Below, in pieces: positions 1 through 9,303 of a stretch of 64,000 bases of DNA. Each line of letters starts with the position of its first letter. The first letter of the stretch is position 1. The notes below the pieces were generated by a model. It made no database searches. It saw nothing but the letters and a program-made list of their open reading frames with translations, and had not been told where the DNA came from. Source of the DNA: Bosea sp. 29B (GTDB lineage Bacteria > Pseudomonadota > Alphaproteobacteria > Rhizobiales > Beijerinckiaceae); assembly GCF_902506165.1 (NCBI RefSeq), contig NZ_LR733817.1:2620090-2684089 (forward strand), in the 5' to 3' direction. Made by a program: the position numbers and the translations under genes.

Positions 1-1685
1 TCGGCGACGATCGCCTCGGCGGAGGGGTGCTCGGAGGCGCTTTCCGCCGATGCGGCGAGGCGCAGGGCATCCTCCTCGGCCAAGCCTTCGGCCGCGACGA
101 AGCGCGTCACCTCGGGCCGGCCCTTGGTCAATGTTCCCGTCTTGTCGAAGGCGATGGTCGAAACCTCGCTCAGACCCTGCAGCGCTGCGCCCTGGCGGAA
201 CAGGATGCCGAGCTCGGCGGCGCGGCCGGTGCCGACCATGATCGAGGTTGGCGTCGCCAGGCCCATGGCGCAGGGGCAGGCGACGATCAGCACTGCGACG
301 GCGTTGACCAGGGCATAGGTCAAAGCGGGCGAGGGGCCGAAGACGAGCCAGGCCGCGAAGGTCAGCAAGGCGACGGCGATCACCGCCGGCACGAACCAGT
401 TGGTGACGCGGTCGACCAACGCCTGGATCGGCAGCTTGGCGCCCTGCGCCTGCTCGACCATGCGCAGGATCTGGGCGAGCAGGGTGTCCGCGCCGACTTT
501 CTCCGCCCGGAAGCGCAGCGCGCCGTTGCGGTTGATGGTGCCGCCGATCACGCTGGCGCCGACGCTCTTGTGGGCGGGGGCGGGTTCGCCGGTCACCATG
601 GCTTCGTCGACATAGGACGCGCCTTCGACGACCTCGCCGTCGACCGGGATCTTCTCGCCAGGTCGCACCAGCACGAGGTCGCCGACCCGGACATGCTCGA
701 TCGCGATCTCGCTCTCGACGCCGTCGCGCAGCACGCGGGCCGAACGCGCCTGCAATTGCACCAGCCGCTTGATGGCCTCACTGGTCCGGCCCTTGGCGCG
801 GGCCTCGAACCAGCGCCCGAGCAGGATCAGGGTGACGATCACCGCTCCCGTCTCGAAATAGGTGTAGTCCGTGCCCGCTGGCAGCCAGTCCGGCGTGAAG
901 GTCGCGACGACCGAATAGGCATAGGCCGCGCCGGCGCCGAGCATGACCAGCGCGTTCATGTCGGGGGCGCCGCGCAGCAGAGCCGGCCAGCCCTTCAGGA
1001 AGAAGCGCAGGCCCGGCCCGAACAGCACGATGGTGGTGAGGCCGAAGGCGATCAGTTTCAGCACGAAGGCGTCGATGCGGGCATAGAGCCAGTGATGGAA
1101 GACCTCGCTCAGATGCGGCCCCATCTCGAGCACCAGTAGCGGCAGCGTCCCCAGTGCCGCGACGACGACGGCGCGGAAGAGGGCGGTCTGCTCGGCCTCG
1201 CGGCGGGCGGCGGCATCGCTCTCGTCGCTGCGTCCCTCGTCGAGGGGCTTGGCCTCGTAGCCCGCGGCCGCGACGGCGGCGACGAGCGCCGGCACAATGC
1301 CGGCATCTGCGGCCCGGACGGTCGCCCGTTCGGTCGCGAGATTGACCTCGGCGCTCAAGACGCCCGGCACCGTGTGCAAGGCCTTCTCGACCCGGCCGAC
1401 GCAGGAGGCGCAGGTCATGCCGGTGATCGCCAGTGCGATCGTCGTTGCGCCCGGCTCGTAGCCTGCGCCGCGGATCGCATCGGCCACCGCTTCGGCGCTG
1501 CCGCCGGCCAGCGTCACCCGAGCCTTGCCGGTCGCAAGGTTGACCGCGGCTCCGTTCACGCCGGGAACGGCTGAGATCGCCTTTTCCACGCGCCCGACAC
1601 AGGACGCGCAGGTCATCCCGTCGACCGGGATATCGATCACGCTATGCCCGGTCTCGGGCCCTTCATGCTTCACATGCATCGTCAT
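1..1685 (-). CDS. copA: Copper-translocating P1B-type ATPase, 3' end off the left edge
   Basis: Inner-membrane pump that exports Cu(I) using ATP. About 561 N-terminal residues are visible; the gene runs off the left edge. Two heavy-metal-associated domains each carry MTCASC (near residues 24 and 89). The CPC copper-transport motif lies near residue 469, DKTGT with the phosphorylated Asp near 513, and SEHP close to the edge. The ATG at 1685 is chosen because an AAGGAAGG ribosome site precedes it by about 9 nt and a CueR-type promoter lies just upstream. It closely resembles the second copA at 26913-29453. No regulator gene adjoins it in the window, so the cueR at 26.4 kb or one off the edge may control it. 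Confidence 0.96.
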   Translation of the reverse strand, partial: MTMHVKHEGPETGHSVIDIPVDGMTCASCVGRVEKAISAVPGVNGAAVNLATGKARVTLAGGSAEAVADAIRGAGYEPGATTIALAITGMTCASCVGRVEKALHTVPGVLSAEVNLATERATVRAADAGIVPALVAAVAAAGYEAKPLDEGRSDESDAAARREAEQTALFRAVVVAALGTLPLLVLEMGPHLSEVFHHWLYARIDAFVLKLIAFGLTTIVLFGPGLRFFLKGWPALLRGAPDMNALVMLGAGAAYAYSVVATFTPDWLPAGTDYTYFETGAVIVTLILLGRWFEARAKGRTSEAIKRLVQLQARSARVLRDGVESEIAIEHVRVGDLVLVRPGEKIPVDGEVVEGASYVDEAMVTGEPAPAHKSVGASVIGGTINRNGALRFRAEKVGADTLLAQILRMVEQAQGAKLPIQALVDRVTNWFVPAVIAVALLTFAAWLVFGPSPALTYALVNAVAVLIVACPCAMGLATPTSIMVGTGRAAELGILFRQGAALQGLSEVSTIAFDKTGTLTKGRPEVTRFVAAEGLAEEDALRLAASAESASEHPSAEAIVA

Positions 1686-1716
1686 GACGCATCACCTTCC
1701 TTGTCTCGTTGGAAGA

Positions 1717-1747
1717 TGGCTACACCTTCCCATCATGGGAAGGTCAA
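1717..1747 (-). promoter_or_regulatory. CueR-type promoter of the left copA
   Basis: On the minus strand a TTGACC -35 box (1747-1742) and TAGCCA -10 box (1722-1717) are separated by 19 bp, the overlong spacer typical of MerR-family promoters. Between them is the dyad ACCTTCCC-N5-GGGAAGGT (1724-1744), which matches the known CueR operator form. The start codon is about 30 nt downstream. Confidence 0.85.
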
Positions 1748-1869
1748 GCGGTTGTTTTTTAGGTGCCCGTCCTGGTTCGATCGGCGGCCCGCGAGGCAGA
1801 AACCGGGTGTCGCGAGCCGAGGCTTGCGCGTTCCATCGCCGTCGACAAGGCCAGCGAAGGACGTAGATC

Positions 1870-2610
1870 ATGGCGGCGACGGCGGCTTCGGGCTCGAGAA
1901 TGCAGACGATGGACGGGCGCGTGGCGGCGCTCGACTGGCCGCGGATCGGGAGCGAGCTCGACGAGCACGGTGTCGGCCTGACCGGGCCGCTGCTCGACGC
2001 CGGCGCCTGCGCTGCGCTACGCGCGCTCTATGATGAGCCCAGCCATTTCCGCAGCCGTATCGTCATGGCCCGCCATGGCTTCGGTCGCGGCGAATATCAG
2101 TACTTCGCCCACCCGCTTCCCGATGTGATCGCGGCGCTGCGCCCGTTGATCTATGCCCGCCTCGCACCGATCGCCAATCGCTGGAATGCGGCGCTGGGCA
2201 TCGCCCAGCGCTATCCGGACGCGCTCGACGACTTCCTCGCGCTCTGTCATGCGCAAGGCCAGCAGCGGCCGACGCCGCTGCTGCTGAAATATGGCGCGGG
2301 TGACTACAACTGCCTGCACCAGGACCTTTATGGCGACCTGTTCTTCCCCTTCCAGATGGTGATCCTGCTCTCCGAGCCGGGGAAGGATTTCGCCGGTGGA
2401 GAGTTCACTCTGGTCGAGCAGCGCCCGCGCATGCAGTCCCGGCCCGAGGTGGTGCCGCTGCGGCAGGGCGAGGCTGCGATCTTTGCCGTGCAGCACCGGC
2501 CGGTGCAGGGAACGCGCGGAACTTATCGCGTCAATCTGCGCCACGGCGTCAGCCGGGTGCGCTCGGGCGAGCGCTATACGACCGGGCTGATCTTCCACGA
2601 TGCGCGCTGA
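1870..2610 (+). CDS. 2OG-Fe(II) dioxygenase (prolyl-hydroxylase-like)
   Basis: Predicted non-haem iron, 2-oxoglutarate-dependent oxygenase of 246 residues; the substrate is unknown. The iron ligands are visible as HQD (His150, Asp152) and His225 in the C-terminal HGVSRV segment, with Arg234 in SGERY positioned to bind 2-oxoglutarate. The N-terminal 140 residues look like a substrate-recognition region. ATG at 1870 has a weak AAGGA site; Met11 or Met14 are alternative starts. It diverges from the copper pump and faces the NUDIX gene. Confidence 0.8.
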   Translation: MAATAASGSRMQTMDGRVAALDWPRIGSELDEHGVGLTGPLLDAGACAALRALYDEPSHFRSRIVMARHGFGRGEYQYFAHPLPDVIAALRPLIYARLAPIANRWNAALGIAQRYPDALDDFLALCHAQGQQRPTPLLLKYGAGDYNCLHQDLYGDLFFPFQMVILLSEPGKDFAGGEFTLVEQRPRMQSRPEVVPLRQGEAAIFAVQHRPVQGTRGTYRVNLRHGVSRVRSGERYTTGLIFHDAR

Positions 2611-2619
2611 ACCAGGCGG

Positions 2620-3084
2620 TCAGGGCGCCGTGAATCTCAGATCGCGGAGGATCGCGCCGAGCGCAGGTTCGTCGACGAGATCGGCCGCATCGGCCTGGGT
2701 GAACCATTGGCAGCGACGCTGGTCCTGCTCGGGCCAGGTCGGAAGCTGCTCCTTCACCGCGAGCAGATAAAGCCTGACCTTGCACAATACGAAATCGCGG
2801 GTGCGCCGCTTCCAGTAGGTATAACGGCCGACGGGCTTCTTGCCGACTTCGCCGAGGAGCCCGGCTTCTTCCATGGCTTCGCGCGCGGCGGCTTCATAGC
2901 CTTTCAGCCCGCGGATCGGCCAGCCTTTCGGCACGATCCAGCGCTGCGTCTCGCGCGTCGTCACCAGCATGATCTCGACAGCACCGTCCGGCCGGTGCCG
3001 ATACGGTATCGCGCCGATCTGAACTTTTGGCTCGCCCGCCTTCTTTCCGACGGTCGCCTTCGCTGTCCTTGCCGACTTCCCCAT
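2620..3084 (-). CDS. NUDIX hydrolase
   Basis: 154-residue NUDIX-fold pyrophosphohydrolase. The Nudix box is recognisable around GWPIRGLKGYEAAAREAMEE, with the REAMEEAG metal-binding helix. The shape (basic N-terminus, IPYRH start of the domain, WIVPKG) fits DIPP/Ap6A-type enzymes, so inositol or nucleoside polyphosphates are possible substrates. The open frame extends to 3276, but the ATG at 3084 follows a clear GGAGGG site. It converges on the 2OG oxygenase gene with a 9-nt gap. Confidence 0.85.
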   Translation of the reverse strand: MGKSARTAKATVGKKAGEPKVQIGAIPYRHRPDGAVEIMLVTTRETQRWIVPKGWPIRGLKGYEAAAREAMEEAGLLGEVGKKPVGRYTYWKRRTRDFVLCKVRLYLLAVKEQLPTWPEQDQRRCQWFTQADAADLVDEPALGAILRDLRFTAP

Positions 3085-3315
3085 GCGCCCTCCGGCGGCA
3101 CCATATGGTGATTCGGGGGGCTGCTCGCCAGTCAAATTTGTAGCCGGCAATGCTTTCGAGCATGCCTCGCCGGCAGCGAGCCGGTGCGGAGGCTTCTTCC
3201 GGGCCGGCATTTTCCTGTCCTGGAAGCGGTGATACCGGCGCCATAACGGGCGGCGCCGGCGTCCTTGAGCCGGCACCGCCCATCACAAACCGGAGCGGCG
3301 GGCCTTGATGGTCTC

Positions 3316-3705
3316 TCAGAGCTTCTTGCCGTCCTTGCCGAACTGCTTGAGGAAGGCGGTGAGATCGGCGATTTCCTTGTCGTTCTTGATGCCGGCGAAG
3401 ATCATCTTGGTGCCGGGGATCTTGGCCTTCGGATCCTTGATGTATTCGGCGAAGACCGCCTCGTCCCAGGTGATGTTGGCGCCTTTGTTGGCGGTCGAAT
3501 AGCTGTAGCCCTCGACCTCGCCGGTATGGCGCCCGAACAGCCCGTTGAGCTGCGGGCCGACCAGGTTCTTGGCGCCTTCGCCGATCTGGTGGCAGGCCCG
3601 GCACTTGTTCCACGAACGCTCGCCGGCCGAGACGTCCTGCGCCCGGGCGGGGGAGGCAGCCATCGCGGCAAGGGCGAGCAGGGTAGCGCTGGCAATCAGT
3701 CTCAT
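3316..3705 (-). CDS. Class I c-type cytochrome (cytochrome c2/c550-like), periplasmic
   Basis: 129-residue exported electron carrier. A Sec signal peptide ends at SPARA (about residue 22). The haem-binding motif is CRACH (Cys35, Cys38, His39) and the distal ligand is Met101 in IPGTKM. The C-terminal helix is KEIADLTAFLKQFG. An AGGAGAG ribosome site lies directly upstream. It probably shuttles electrons between membrane complexes or from periplasmic dehydrogenases. It appears monocistronic. Confidence 0.92.
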   Translation of the reverse strand: MRLIASATLLALAAMAASPARAQDVSAGERSWNKCRACHQIGEGAKNLVGPQLNGLFGRHTGEVEGYSYSTANKGANITWDEAVFAEYIKDPKAKIPGTKMIFAGIKNDKEIADLTAFLKQFGKDGKKL

Positions 3706-3787
3706 CGGGCGTCTCTCCTAGCTTAGACTCCTTCTGAGATAGCGCAGCCCGCTCCTTTGGATACAGGGGCAGTTCGTCGCGGTGGCG

Positions 3788-4660
3788 CTACAGCGCCCCG
3801 ATCCACTCGGCGACGTTGGCAGTGAAGGCGTCGGGGCGGGAGATCGGGAAGAAGTGTCCGCCGGTATCGAGCAGCGTCTTGCGCGCTCCGGGCATGGCGG
3901 CGGCGAGCTCCTCCTGCAGGAAGGCGGGCACGATCATGTCGTCGCGCGTGCCGAGGATCAGGGTCGGCGGGGCAAGCTCCCCGGCCCAGGCCGAGGCGTC
4001 GAAGGCACGCAGCGCGTCGATGCGTTCGCGCACCACCTGCTTCGCTTCGGGGGTGTCGGGCGCGGTCGCGACGGCGGCCTCATAGACGCTCCAATGCGCC
4101 TCGAGCCATGTCGGCGGATAGGCCATTAGCGCTGCGGTCGCCGCATAGGCGCGCGGGTGCTGATCGAGGATGGCAAGGCGGGTCTCGAACAGCGCGGTCA
4201 TGTAGCGGTTCTGCTTCAGCCAGCTGCCGCTGAGGATCAGCCCGTCGAGCCGCTCCGGCGCCTGATGCGCCAGCGCAAGGCCGATACAGCCACCGGTCGA
4301 GTGTCCGAGCACGGTGGCGCGTTCGACGCCGGCCGCATCGAGCACGGCGAGGCAATCTCTCGCCAGTTGGTCAATCGTGCAGGGCGCGCTGCCGCGATCG
4401 CTGGCGCCGATGCCACGCTGATCGAAGCGCACGACCTGGAAGGAGCGCGCGAGCGTCGCTGCATTGTCGTCCCAGAACGCGGCGCTACCAGCGAGCCCGC
4501 TGACCAGCAGTACGGGGCGGCCCTGGCCCTGCGACAACGCACGCAGCACGGCGCCATCAGGCAGCCTCACCTTGAATTCGCCGCTGACCGCGACTCCATC
4601 GGCTGCGTTGGTCGGAGCCGCATTGGAAGGATCGTTCTGGTGCCGTCGCGCTGGTGTCAT
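3788..4660 (-). CDS. Alpha/beta-fold hydrolase
   Basis: 290-residue serine hydrolase with an intact triad: nucleophile Ser121 in GHSTGG, Asp240 in GTRDD and His269 in GGHFFP. The oxyanion-hole region is VSGLAG. The family is broad (esterases, RutD-like aminoacrylate hydrolases, haloperoxidase-like enzymes), so the substrate cannot be named. The ATG at 4660 has a GAGGA site 9 nt upstream. No clear operon partner. Confidence 0.85.
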   Translation of the reverse strand: MTPARRHQNDPSNAAPTNAADGVAVSGEFKVRLPDGAVLRALSQGQGRPVLLVSGLAGSAAFWDDNAATLARSFQVVRFDQRGIGASDRGSAPCTIDQLARDCLAVLDAAGVERATVLGHSTGGCIGLALAHQAPERLDGLILSGSWLKQNRYMTALFETRLAILDQHPRAYAATAALMAYPPTWLEAHWSVYEAAVATAPDTPEAKQVVRERIDALRAFDASAWAGELAPPTLILGTRDDMIVPAFLQEELAAAMPGARKTLLDTGGHFFPISRPDAFTANVAEWIGAL

Positions 4661-4994
4661 GGCTATCTGTCCTCTTGCGCGGGAAGGCCGGCTGCCGGAA
4701 GGCTGGCTGATTGTCGGGGGATGAAAGCGGGATCATTCGGCGCGCATGCAAACGGCGCCTTGATCTGGATCATCGATGTCGTCCGCCGCTGCGGCCCGGA
4801 TACGGTGCCGAACGGGACGGTCCTGCTGGCGGCTTGCCCTGCCATGCCGACCTCCCTTGCGTTTCCCCATGCGACTGATCGTGCCGCTGAGGCGGTGTTG
4901 TCCAGCCGCCTTTGTTCATGGCAGCATTGGCTTAGACGCAGATCGGCCTATTGGAAAAGAGCGTTGTTATGCGCCATGTGCATGGCGGTGCGGG
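4661..4994. other. Intergenic region without a supported gene
   Basis: About 330 bases between the alpha/beta hydrolase start and the end of the XRE-cupin regulator. Open frames across it are shadows or lack a ribosome site. It should carry the hydrolase promoter, but I see no distinctive operator or terminator. Confidence 0.5.
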
Positions 4995-5582
4995 CTACAG
5001 GCAGTTGACCCAGAGCACGCGGGTGATGCCGTCGTGCTGATTGGCGAAGCGATGCGGCCGCGAGGAGAGGAAGCGGAAGCTGTCGCCCTCGCGCATGACC
5101 CAGTTCTCGTTCTCGACATTGAGCAGCATGGCGCCGCTGAGCACGAGGCCGGCTTCCTCGCCATGATGGATGTAGTGCTCGTCGCCGGTGCTGGCACCAG
5201 GCTCCATCTCGACGATGAAGAGGTTGAGCTTGGCGCCTTCCGCTTGCGGGGTCAGCAGCTGCTTGCGGATGCCGGAGCGCCAGAGCTGCAATTCGCCGCG
5301 GTCCGACTGGCGCACGATGGTGGCGGTCGGGTCGACCTGCCGCTGATCGGTCGGGAAGAGCTCGGAGATTGCGGTGCCGAGCGCGTCGGCGACAGCGGCG
5401 AGCACGCGCAGCGTCGGCGAGGACAGGCCGCGCTCGATCTGGCTGAGGAAGCCGATCGACAGTCCGGTGCGGCTCGCAAGCTCTTCCAGCGACAGCCGGC
5501 GCGCACGCCGGAGCTGGCGCAGCCGCGCCCCGATCTCACGATCGACATGCAGATGCGGCAGGTCGGCGGCAGGCAGGCTCAT
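4995..5582 (-). CDS. XRE-family regulator with C-terminal cupin domain (PuuR-like)
   Basis: 195-residue transcription factor. An N-terminal helix-turn-helix (SLEELASRTGLSIGFLSQIE) is followed by a cupin sensor domain (HYIHHGEEAGLVLSG and later HRFANQ). PuuR-type proteins bind small amines or amino acids and repress uptake and catabolic genes. The ATG at 5582 is preferred over an upstream one at 5633 because of a GAAGGA site. It is divergent from the ABC transporter/FAD oxidase operon, and two copies of TTCAT-N4-ATGAA sit in the shared promoter, so it very likely controls that operon and itself. Confidence 0.88.
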   Translation of the reverse strand: MSLPAADLPHLHVDREIGARLRQLRRARRLSLEELASRTGLSIGFLSQIERGLSSPTLRVLAAVADALGTAISELFPTDQRQVDPTATIVRQSDRGELQLWRSGIRKQLLTPQAEGAKLNLFIVEMEPGASTGDEHYIHHGEEAGLVLSGAMLLNVENENWVMREGDSFRFLSSRPHRFANQHDGITRVLWVNCL

Positions 5583-5602
5583 CGCGATTCCTTCTTGGCC
5601 TA

Positions 5603-5618
5603 TTTCATGTGCATGAAA
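5603..5618. promoter_or_regulatory. Operator-like palindrome 1 of the XRE-cupin regulator
   Basis: TTTCATGTGCATGAAA, symmetric at seven of eight positions per arm, in the divergent promoter region. It shares the TTCAT-N4-ATGAA core with a second site 50 bp away. Confidence 0.6.
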
Positions 5619-5653
5619 ATCGCTTGCCGGCAAGATCGTCCTATGCTCGTATC

Positions 5654-5667
5654 TTCATACTCATGAA
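5654..5667. promoter_or_regulatory. Operator-like palindrome 2 of the XRE-cupin regulator
   Basis: TTCATACTCATGAA, the second TTCAT-N4-ATGAA copy, 51 bp upstream of the solute-binding protein start. The centre-to-centre distance of 50 bp places both sites on nearly the same helix face. Confidence 0.6.
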
Positions 5668-5718
5668 AATATGAGCCGACGCCTCACCGGGCGTACGGAC
5701 AAATGAGGGGACATTGCC

Positions 5719-6474
5719 ATGGAACGCCGGACCTTCCTGACCCTGCTGGCCGGAGGCGCCGTCGCTGCGTCCGTATCGCCGGCCGCAGCCCAGTCCGTCC
5801 TCAAGGTCGGCTCGACGCCGACCGGCATGCCGTTCACTTTTCTCGACACCAAGACGAACACGATCGAAGGCGTGATGGTCGACCTGGTCAAGGCGATCGC
5901 CGCGGCCTCGGACCTCAAGGTCGAGGTCGAGGGCATGCAGTTCTCGACGCTGGTCGCCTCGCTCACCGCGAACAAGATCGATCTGATCTCGGCGGCGATG
6001 TACATCACCCCGGCCCGCAAGGAGGTGATCGACTTCTCCGACCCGATCTACACCTATGGCGAGGGCCTGCTGGTCCCCGCCTCCGACAAGAAGGACTATG
6101 TCGAGCTCGCCGACATGAAGGGCTACACGGTCGGCGCTCAGATCGGCACCGCCTATGTCGAGGCGCTGCAGAAGACCGGGCTCTTCCCTGAGGTGAAGCT
6201 CTACAAGACCTCGCCGGACATCCTTGCAGACGTCAACGCCGGCCGCGTCCAGGCCGCTTTCGCCGACGCGCCGATCATGGCCTACACGTTGAAGCAGGGA
6301 CAGTTTCCGAACGTCCGGCTCGTCAAGTCCTACAAGCCGATCATCACCGGGTCGGTCGGCATCGGCGTGCGCAAGAGCGACGGCGAACTGCTGAAGAAGG
6401 TCAATGCCGGTCTCGCCAAGGTCAAGGCCGACGGCACGCTCGACAAGATCCTGGCGAAATGGGGCCTGGAATAA
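5719..6474 (+). CDS. ABC transporter solute-binding protein, family 3 (polar amino acid/amine)
   Basis: 251-residue periplasmic receptor with a Sec signal peptide ending at AAAQS. The family 3 fold is shown by KVGSTPTGMPFTFLD near the N-terminus and the hinge segment DLISAAMYITPARKE. Ligands of this family are amino acids, opines or related amines. It is the first gene of an operon with a permease, an ATPase and an FAD oxidase. A stable inverted repeat follows the stop codon and may raise the level of this message over the downstream genes. Confidence 0.92.
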   Translation: MERRTFLTLLAGGAVAASVSPAAAQSVLKVGSTPTGMPFTFLDTKTNTIEGVMVDLVKAIAAASDLKVEVEGMQFSTLVASLTANKIDLISAAMYITPARKEVIDFSDPIYTYGEGLLVPASDKKDYVELADMKGYTVGAQIGTAYVEALQKTGLFPEVKLYKTSPDILADVNAGRVQAAFADAPIMAYTLKQGQFPNVRLVKSYKPIITGSVGIGVRKSDGELLKKVNAGLAKVKADGTLDKILAKWGLE

Positions 6475-6490
6475 GCGCTCCCGTGGCATT

Positions 6491-6530
6491 CCGGCTTCGC
6501 CTCGCGGTCTGATCGACGAGGCGAGGCCGG
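6491..6530 (+). promoter_or_regulatory. Intercistronic stem-loop after the solute-binding protein
   Basis: A 14-base stem with one mismatch (6491-6504 against 6517-6530, starting CCGGC and ending GCCGG) around a 12-base loop. There is no T-run, so it is more likely an RNA-stability or attenuating hairpin than a terminator. Confidence 0.5.
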
Positions 6531-6568
6531 CGGCGCTTCCGCGATCACACCGTCGAAACCGACCTCCG

Positions 6569-7231
6569 ATGCAATCCTTTCTGCGCGATGCCGCCCAGTT
6601 CCTGCCGCTGCTGCTGCAGGGGCTGAAGTTCACCATCCTCGTGACGCTCGGCTCGCTGGCGCTCTCCACCGTGCTCGGCCTGGTCTGGGCGCTGATGCGC
6701 GTCTCGGGCGTGGCGCCGCTGGTGCTGGTCGCCAAGCTCGTCGTCAACACGCTGCGCGGCATCCCGATCCTGGTGCAGCTCTTCTACATCTACTTCGTCT
6801 TCCCGGAGTTCGGTCTTGCGCTGACCGCGCTGCAGGCGGCGATCCTGGGCCTCGGCATCGCCTATTCCGCCTATCAATCCGAGAATTTCCGCGCCGGCAT
6901 CGAGGCGATCGACCATGGCCAGGTCGAAGCGGCCCAGTCGATCGGCATGGGCTGGTTCCTGATGATGCGCCGGGTGATCCTGCCGCAGGCGGTCAAGGTC
7001 GTGCTGCCGCCCTATGGCAACATCATGATCATGATGCTGAAGGATTCCTCGCAGGCCTCGACCATCACTGTCGCGGAGCTGACGCTGCAGGGTTCGCTGC
7101 TGGCGTCCTCGACCTTCAAGAACATGACGGTCTACACGCTGGTCGCGCTGCTCTATCTCTCGATGAGCCTGCCGCTGATCGCCTTCGTCGGCTGGCTCGA
7201 ACGCCGCTTCGGCAAGGGAGCCAGGCGATGA
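6569..7231 (+). CDS. Amino acid ABC transporter permease (HisM/GlnP type)
   Basis: 220-residue inner-membrane permease with about five transmembrane segments. The EAA loop is visible as [20 protein letters not shown], the site that couples to the ATPase. [16 protein letters not shown] is characteristic of the His/Glu/Gln/Arg/opine permease family. The frame is open from 6404, but the ATG at 6569 begins the family-like N-terminus. There is only one permease gene, so it would act as a homodimer. The stop overlaps the ATPase start. Confidence 0.92.
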   Translation: MQSFLRDAAQFLPLLLQGLKFTILVTLGSLALSTVLGLVWALMRVSGVAPLVLVAKLVVNTLRGIPILVQLFYIYFVFPEFGLALTALQAAILGLGIAYSAYQSENFRAGIEAIDHGQVEAAQSIGMGWFLMMRRVILPQAVKVVLPPYGNIMIMMLKDSSQASTITVAELTLQGSLLASSTFKNMTVYTLVALLYLSMSLPLIAFVGWLERRFGKGARR

Positions 7232-7959
7232 TCGAGCTCTCCAGCGTCACCAAGAGCTTCGGCACCCATCAGGTGCTGAAGGGCATCACCGGTAGCGTCC
7301 AGCGTGGCGAGGTCGTCTGCCTGATCGGCCCCTCCGGCTCGGGCAAGTCGACTATCCTGCGCTGCATCAACGGGCTTGAATCCTATGATGGCGGCTCGAT
7401 CACGGTCGATGGAGCGAAGGTCGACCGCGCCGATCGCTCGATCGTCGGCATCCGCACCGCCATGGCGATGGTGTTCCAGCGCTTCAACCTGTTCCCGCAC
7501 CGGACCGCGCTCGAGAACGTCGTCGAGGGGCCGATCCATGTGAAGAAGGAGCCGGCCGCGCAGGCCCTGGAGCGTGGGCGCGACCTGCTCGCCCGCGTCG
7601 GCCTCGCGGACAAGTTCGGTGCCTATCCGGCCCAGCTTTCCGGTGGCCAGATGCAGCGCGTCGCCATCGCCCGCGCGCTCGCCATGCAGCCCAAGGCGAT
7701 CCTGTTCGACGAGCCGACCTCGGCGCTTGATCCCGAGCTGGTCGGCGAGGTGCTCGGCGTGATGAAGAGCCTTGCCGAGGAGGGCATGACCATGCTGGTC
7801 GTGACCCATGAGATGGGCTTCGCGCGCGAGGTCGCCGACCGCGTGCTCTTCCTCGATGGTGGCGTCATCGTCGAGGAAGGCGCAGCCCGCGAGGTGCTGA
7901 GCGCGCCACGCAATCCGCGCACGCAGGACTTCCTGCGTCGCGTGCTCAAGCCGATCTGA
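7228..7959 (+). CDS. Amino acid ABC transporter ATP-binding protein
   Basis: 243-residue ATPase driving the transporter. Walker A is GPSGSGKST, the signature is [15 protein letters not shown] and Walker B is [11 protein letters not shown], followed by the switch His in VVTHEMGFA. All motifs are intact and the length fits GlnQ/HisP-type proteins. The start overlaps the permease stop by 4 bp (ATGA), implying translational coupling. Confidence 0.95.
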   Translation: MIELSSVTKSFGTHQVLKGITGSVQRGEVVCLIGPSGSGKSTILRCINGLESYDGGSITVDGAKVDRADRSIVGIRTAMAMVFQRFNLFPHRTALENVVEGPIHVKKEPAAQALERGRDLLARVGLADKFGAYPAQLSGGQMQRVAIARALAMQPKAILFDEPTSALDPELVGEVLGVMKSLAEEGMTMLVVTHEMGFAREVADRVLFLDGGVIVEEGAAREVLSAPRNPRTQDFLRRVLKPI

Positions 7960-7970
7960 AGGATATCGAG

Positions 7971-9272
7971 ATGGCAGAGCCTTTCCCGCTGCAGCCCGCG
8001 CTCTGGCACGCGACCGCTCCGGCCGCGCCGCTGACACCGCCGCTCGATGCGGATGCTCGGGCCGATGTCTGCATCGTCGGTGCCGGCTATGCCGGCCTCT
8101 CGACCGCGCTGCATCTCGCCGAGGCCGGCGTCTCGGTCGTCGTGCTGGAAGCGCGCGAACCGGGCTGGGGCGCGTCGGGCCGCAATGGCGGTCAGGTCAT
8201 CCCCGGCATCAAATATGATCCCAGCGAGATCGTCTCCAAATTCGGGGCCGAAGCGGGCGCTGCGCTGGTCTCCTTCGTCGGCTCGACCGCCGATCTCGTC
8301 TTCGGGCTGATCGAGAAGCACGGCATGGACGTGCCGTATCGCCGCGCCGGCTGGATCCAGGGCGCCCATACGCCCGCCATGGTCGAGACGGTCAAGCGCC
8401 GGGCCGAGCAGTGGACGATGCGCGGCGTCGCGGCCCGCTTCCTCGATGCCGATGACGTCGGCCGCCTCCTCGGCACGGACCGCTATCTCGGTGGCTGGCT
8501 CGACCCGCGCGGCGGCGGCGTCCAGCCGCTCGCCTATGCCCGCGGCATTGCCCGCGCCGCGCAGAAGGCGGGCGCTGTGATCCACGGCCAGAGCCCGGTG
8601 ACCGGCCTTCGTCGCGATGGCGGCAACTGGGTCGTGCGCACCGCCCAGGGGGGCAGCGTCACCGCACCGCGCGTGGTGATCGCGACCAACGGCTATACCG
8701 GCGACCTGATCCCGAAGCTGCGCCAGACGGTGATCCGGCCGAACTCCTTCATCGTCGCGACCGAGCCGCTCTCCGACAATCTCGCCGGCACGATCCTGCC
8801 GGAGGGGCAGGTCACCTCCGACACCCGCCAGTTGTTGCTCTATTTCCGCAAGGACCACACCAATCGCCTGCTGATGGGTGGGCGCGGGCCCTTCCGCGAG
8901 CCGCAGGGCGTCGCCGACTGGGCCCATCTCGAGCGGGTCGTCGGCAAGATGTACCCGCAGGCGAAGGGGCTGCGCTTCGAGTATCGCTGGTGCGGCCGCG
9001 TCGCGCTCACCCGCGATTTCCTGCCGCATCTGCACGAGCCGGAACCCGGCCTGCTTGTCGACATCGGCTGCATGGGCCGCGGCGTCGGCCTGCAGACCGC
9101 GATGGGCAGAGCGATGGCGCAGTATATCTCGACCGGCGACAGAGCGAGCCTGCCTTTCCCGGTGACGTCGATCACGCCGCTGCCGCTGCACGCGCTGAAC
9201 GAGCTCTATGTCTCCGCCATCATCGCCTGGTACCGCCTGACCGATGGCGGCATGAAGGACCGCGCCGCTTGA
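7971..9272 (+). CDS. FAD-dependent amine/amino-acid oxidase (PuuB/DadA-like)
   Basis: 433-residue flavoenzyme of the DAO family. The dinucleotide-binding motif is VCIVGAGYAGLSTALHL near residue 35, followed by EAREPGWGASGRNGGQ, a segment typical of gamma-glutamylputrescine oxidase-like proteins. The C-terminal GCMGRGVGLQTAMGR completes the FAD site. It lies 11 bp after the transporter ATPase, so it probably oxidises the imported amine or amino acid. The PuuR-like regulator upstream supports an amine or opine substrate. Confidence 0.88.
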   Translation: MAEPFPLQPALWHATAPAAPLTPPLDADARADVCIVGAGYAGLSTALHLAEAGVSVVVLEAREPGWGASGRNGGQVIPGIKYDPSEIVSKFGAEAGAALVSFVGSTADLVFGLIEKHGMDVPYRRAGWIQGAHTPAMVETVKRRAEQWTMRGVAARFLDADDVGRLLGTDRYLGGWLDPRGGGVQPLAYARGIARAAQKAGAVIHGQSPVTGLRRDGGNWVVRTAQGGSVTAPRVVIATNGYTGDLIPKLRQTVIRPNSFIVATEPLSDNLAGTILPEGQVTSDTRQLLLYFRKDHTNRLLMGGRGPFREPQGVADWAHLERVVGKMYPQAKGLRFEYRWCGRVALTRDFLPHLHEPEPGLLVDIGCMGRGVGLQTAMGRAMAQYISTGDRASLPFPVTSITPLPLHALNELYVSAIIAWYRLTDGGMKDRAA

Positions 9273-9303
9273 CCGGCGCCTGTTCCTGACGCACGGCGAG
9301 GGC

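Noticed and set aside
27..1139. 370-residue plus-strand frame at the left end
   Set aside because: Antisense to copA, whose motifs (CPC, DKTGT, SEHP) are unmistakable on the minus strand.
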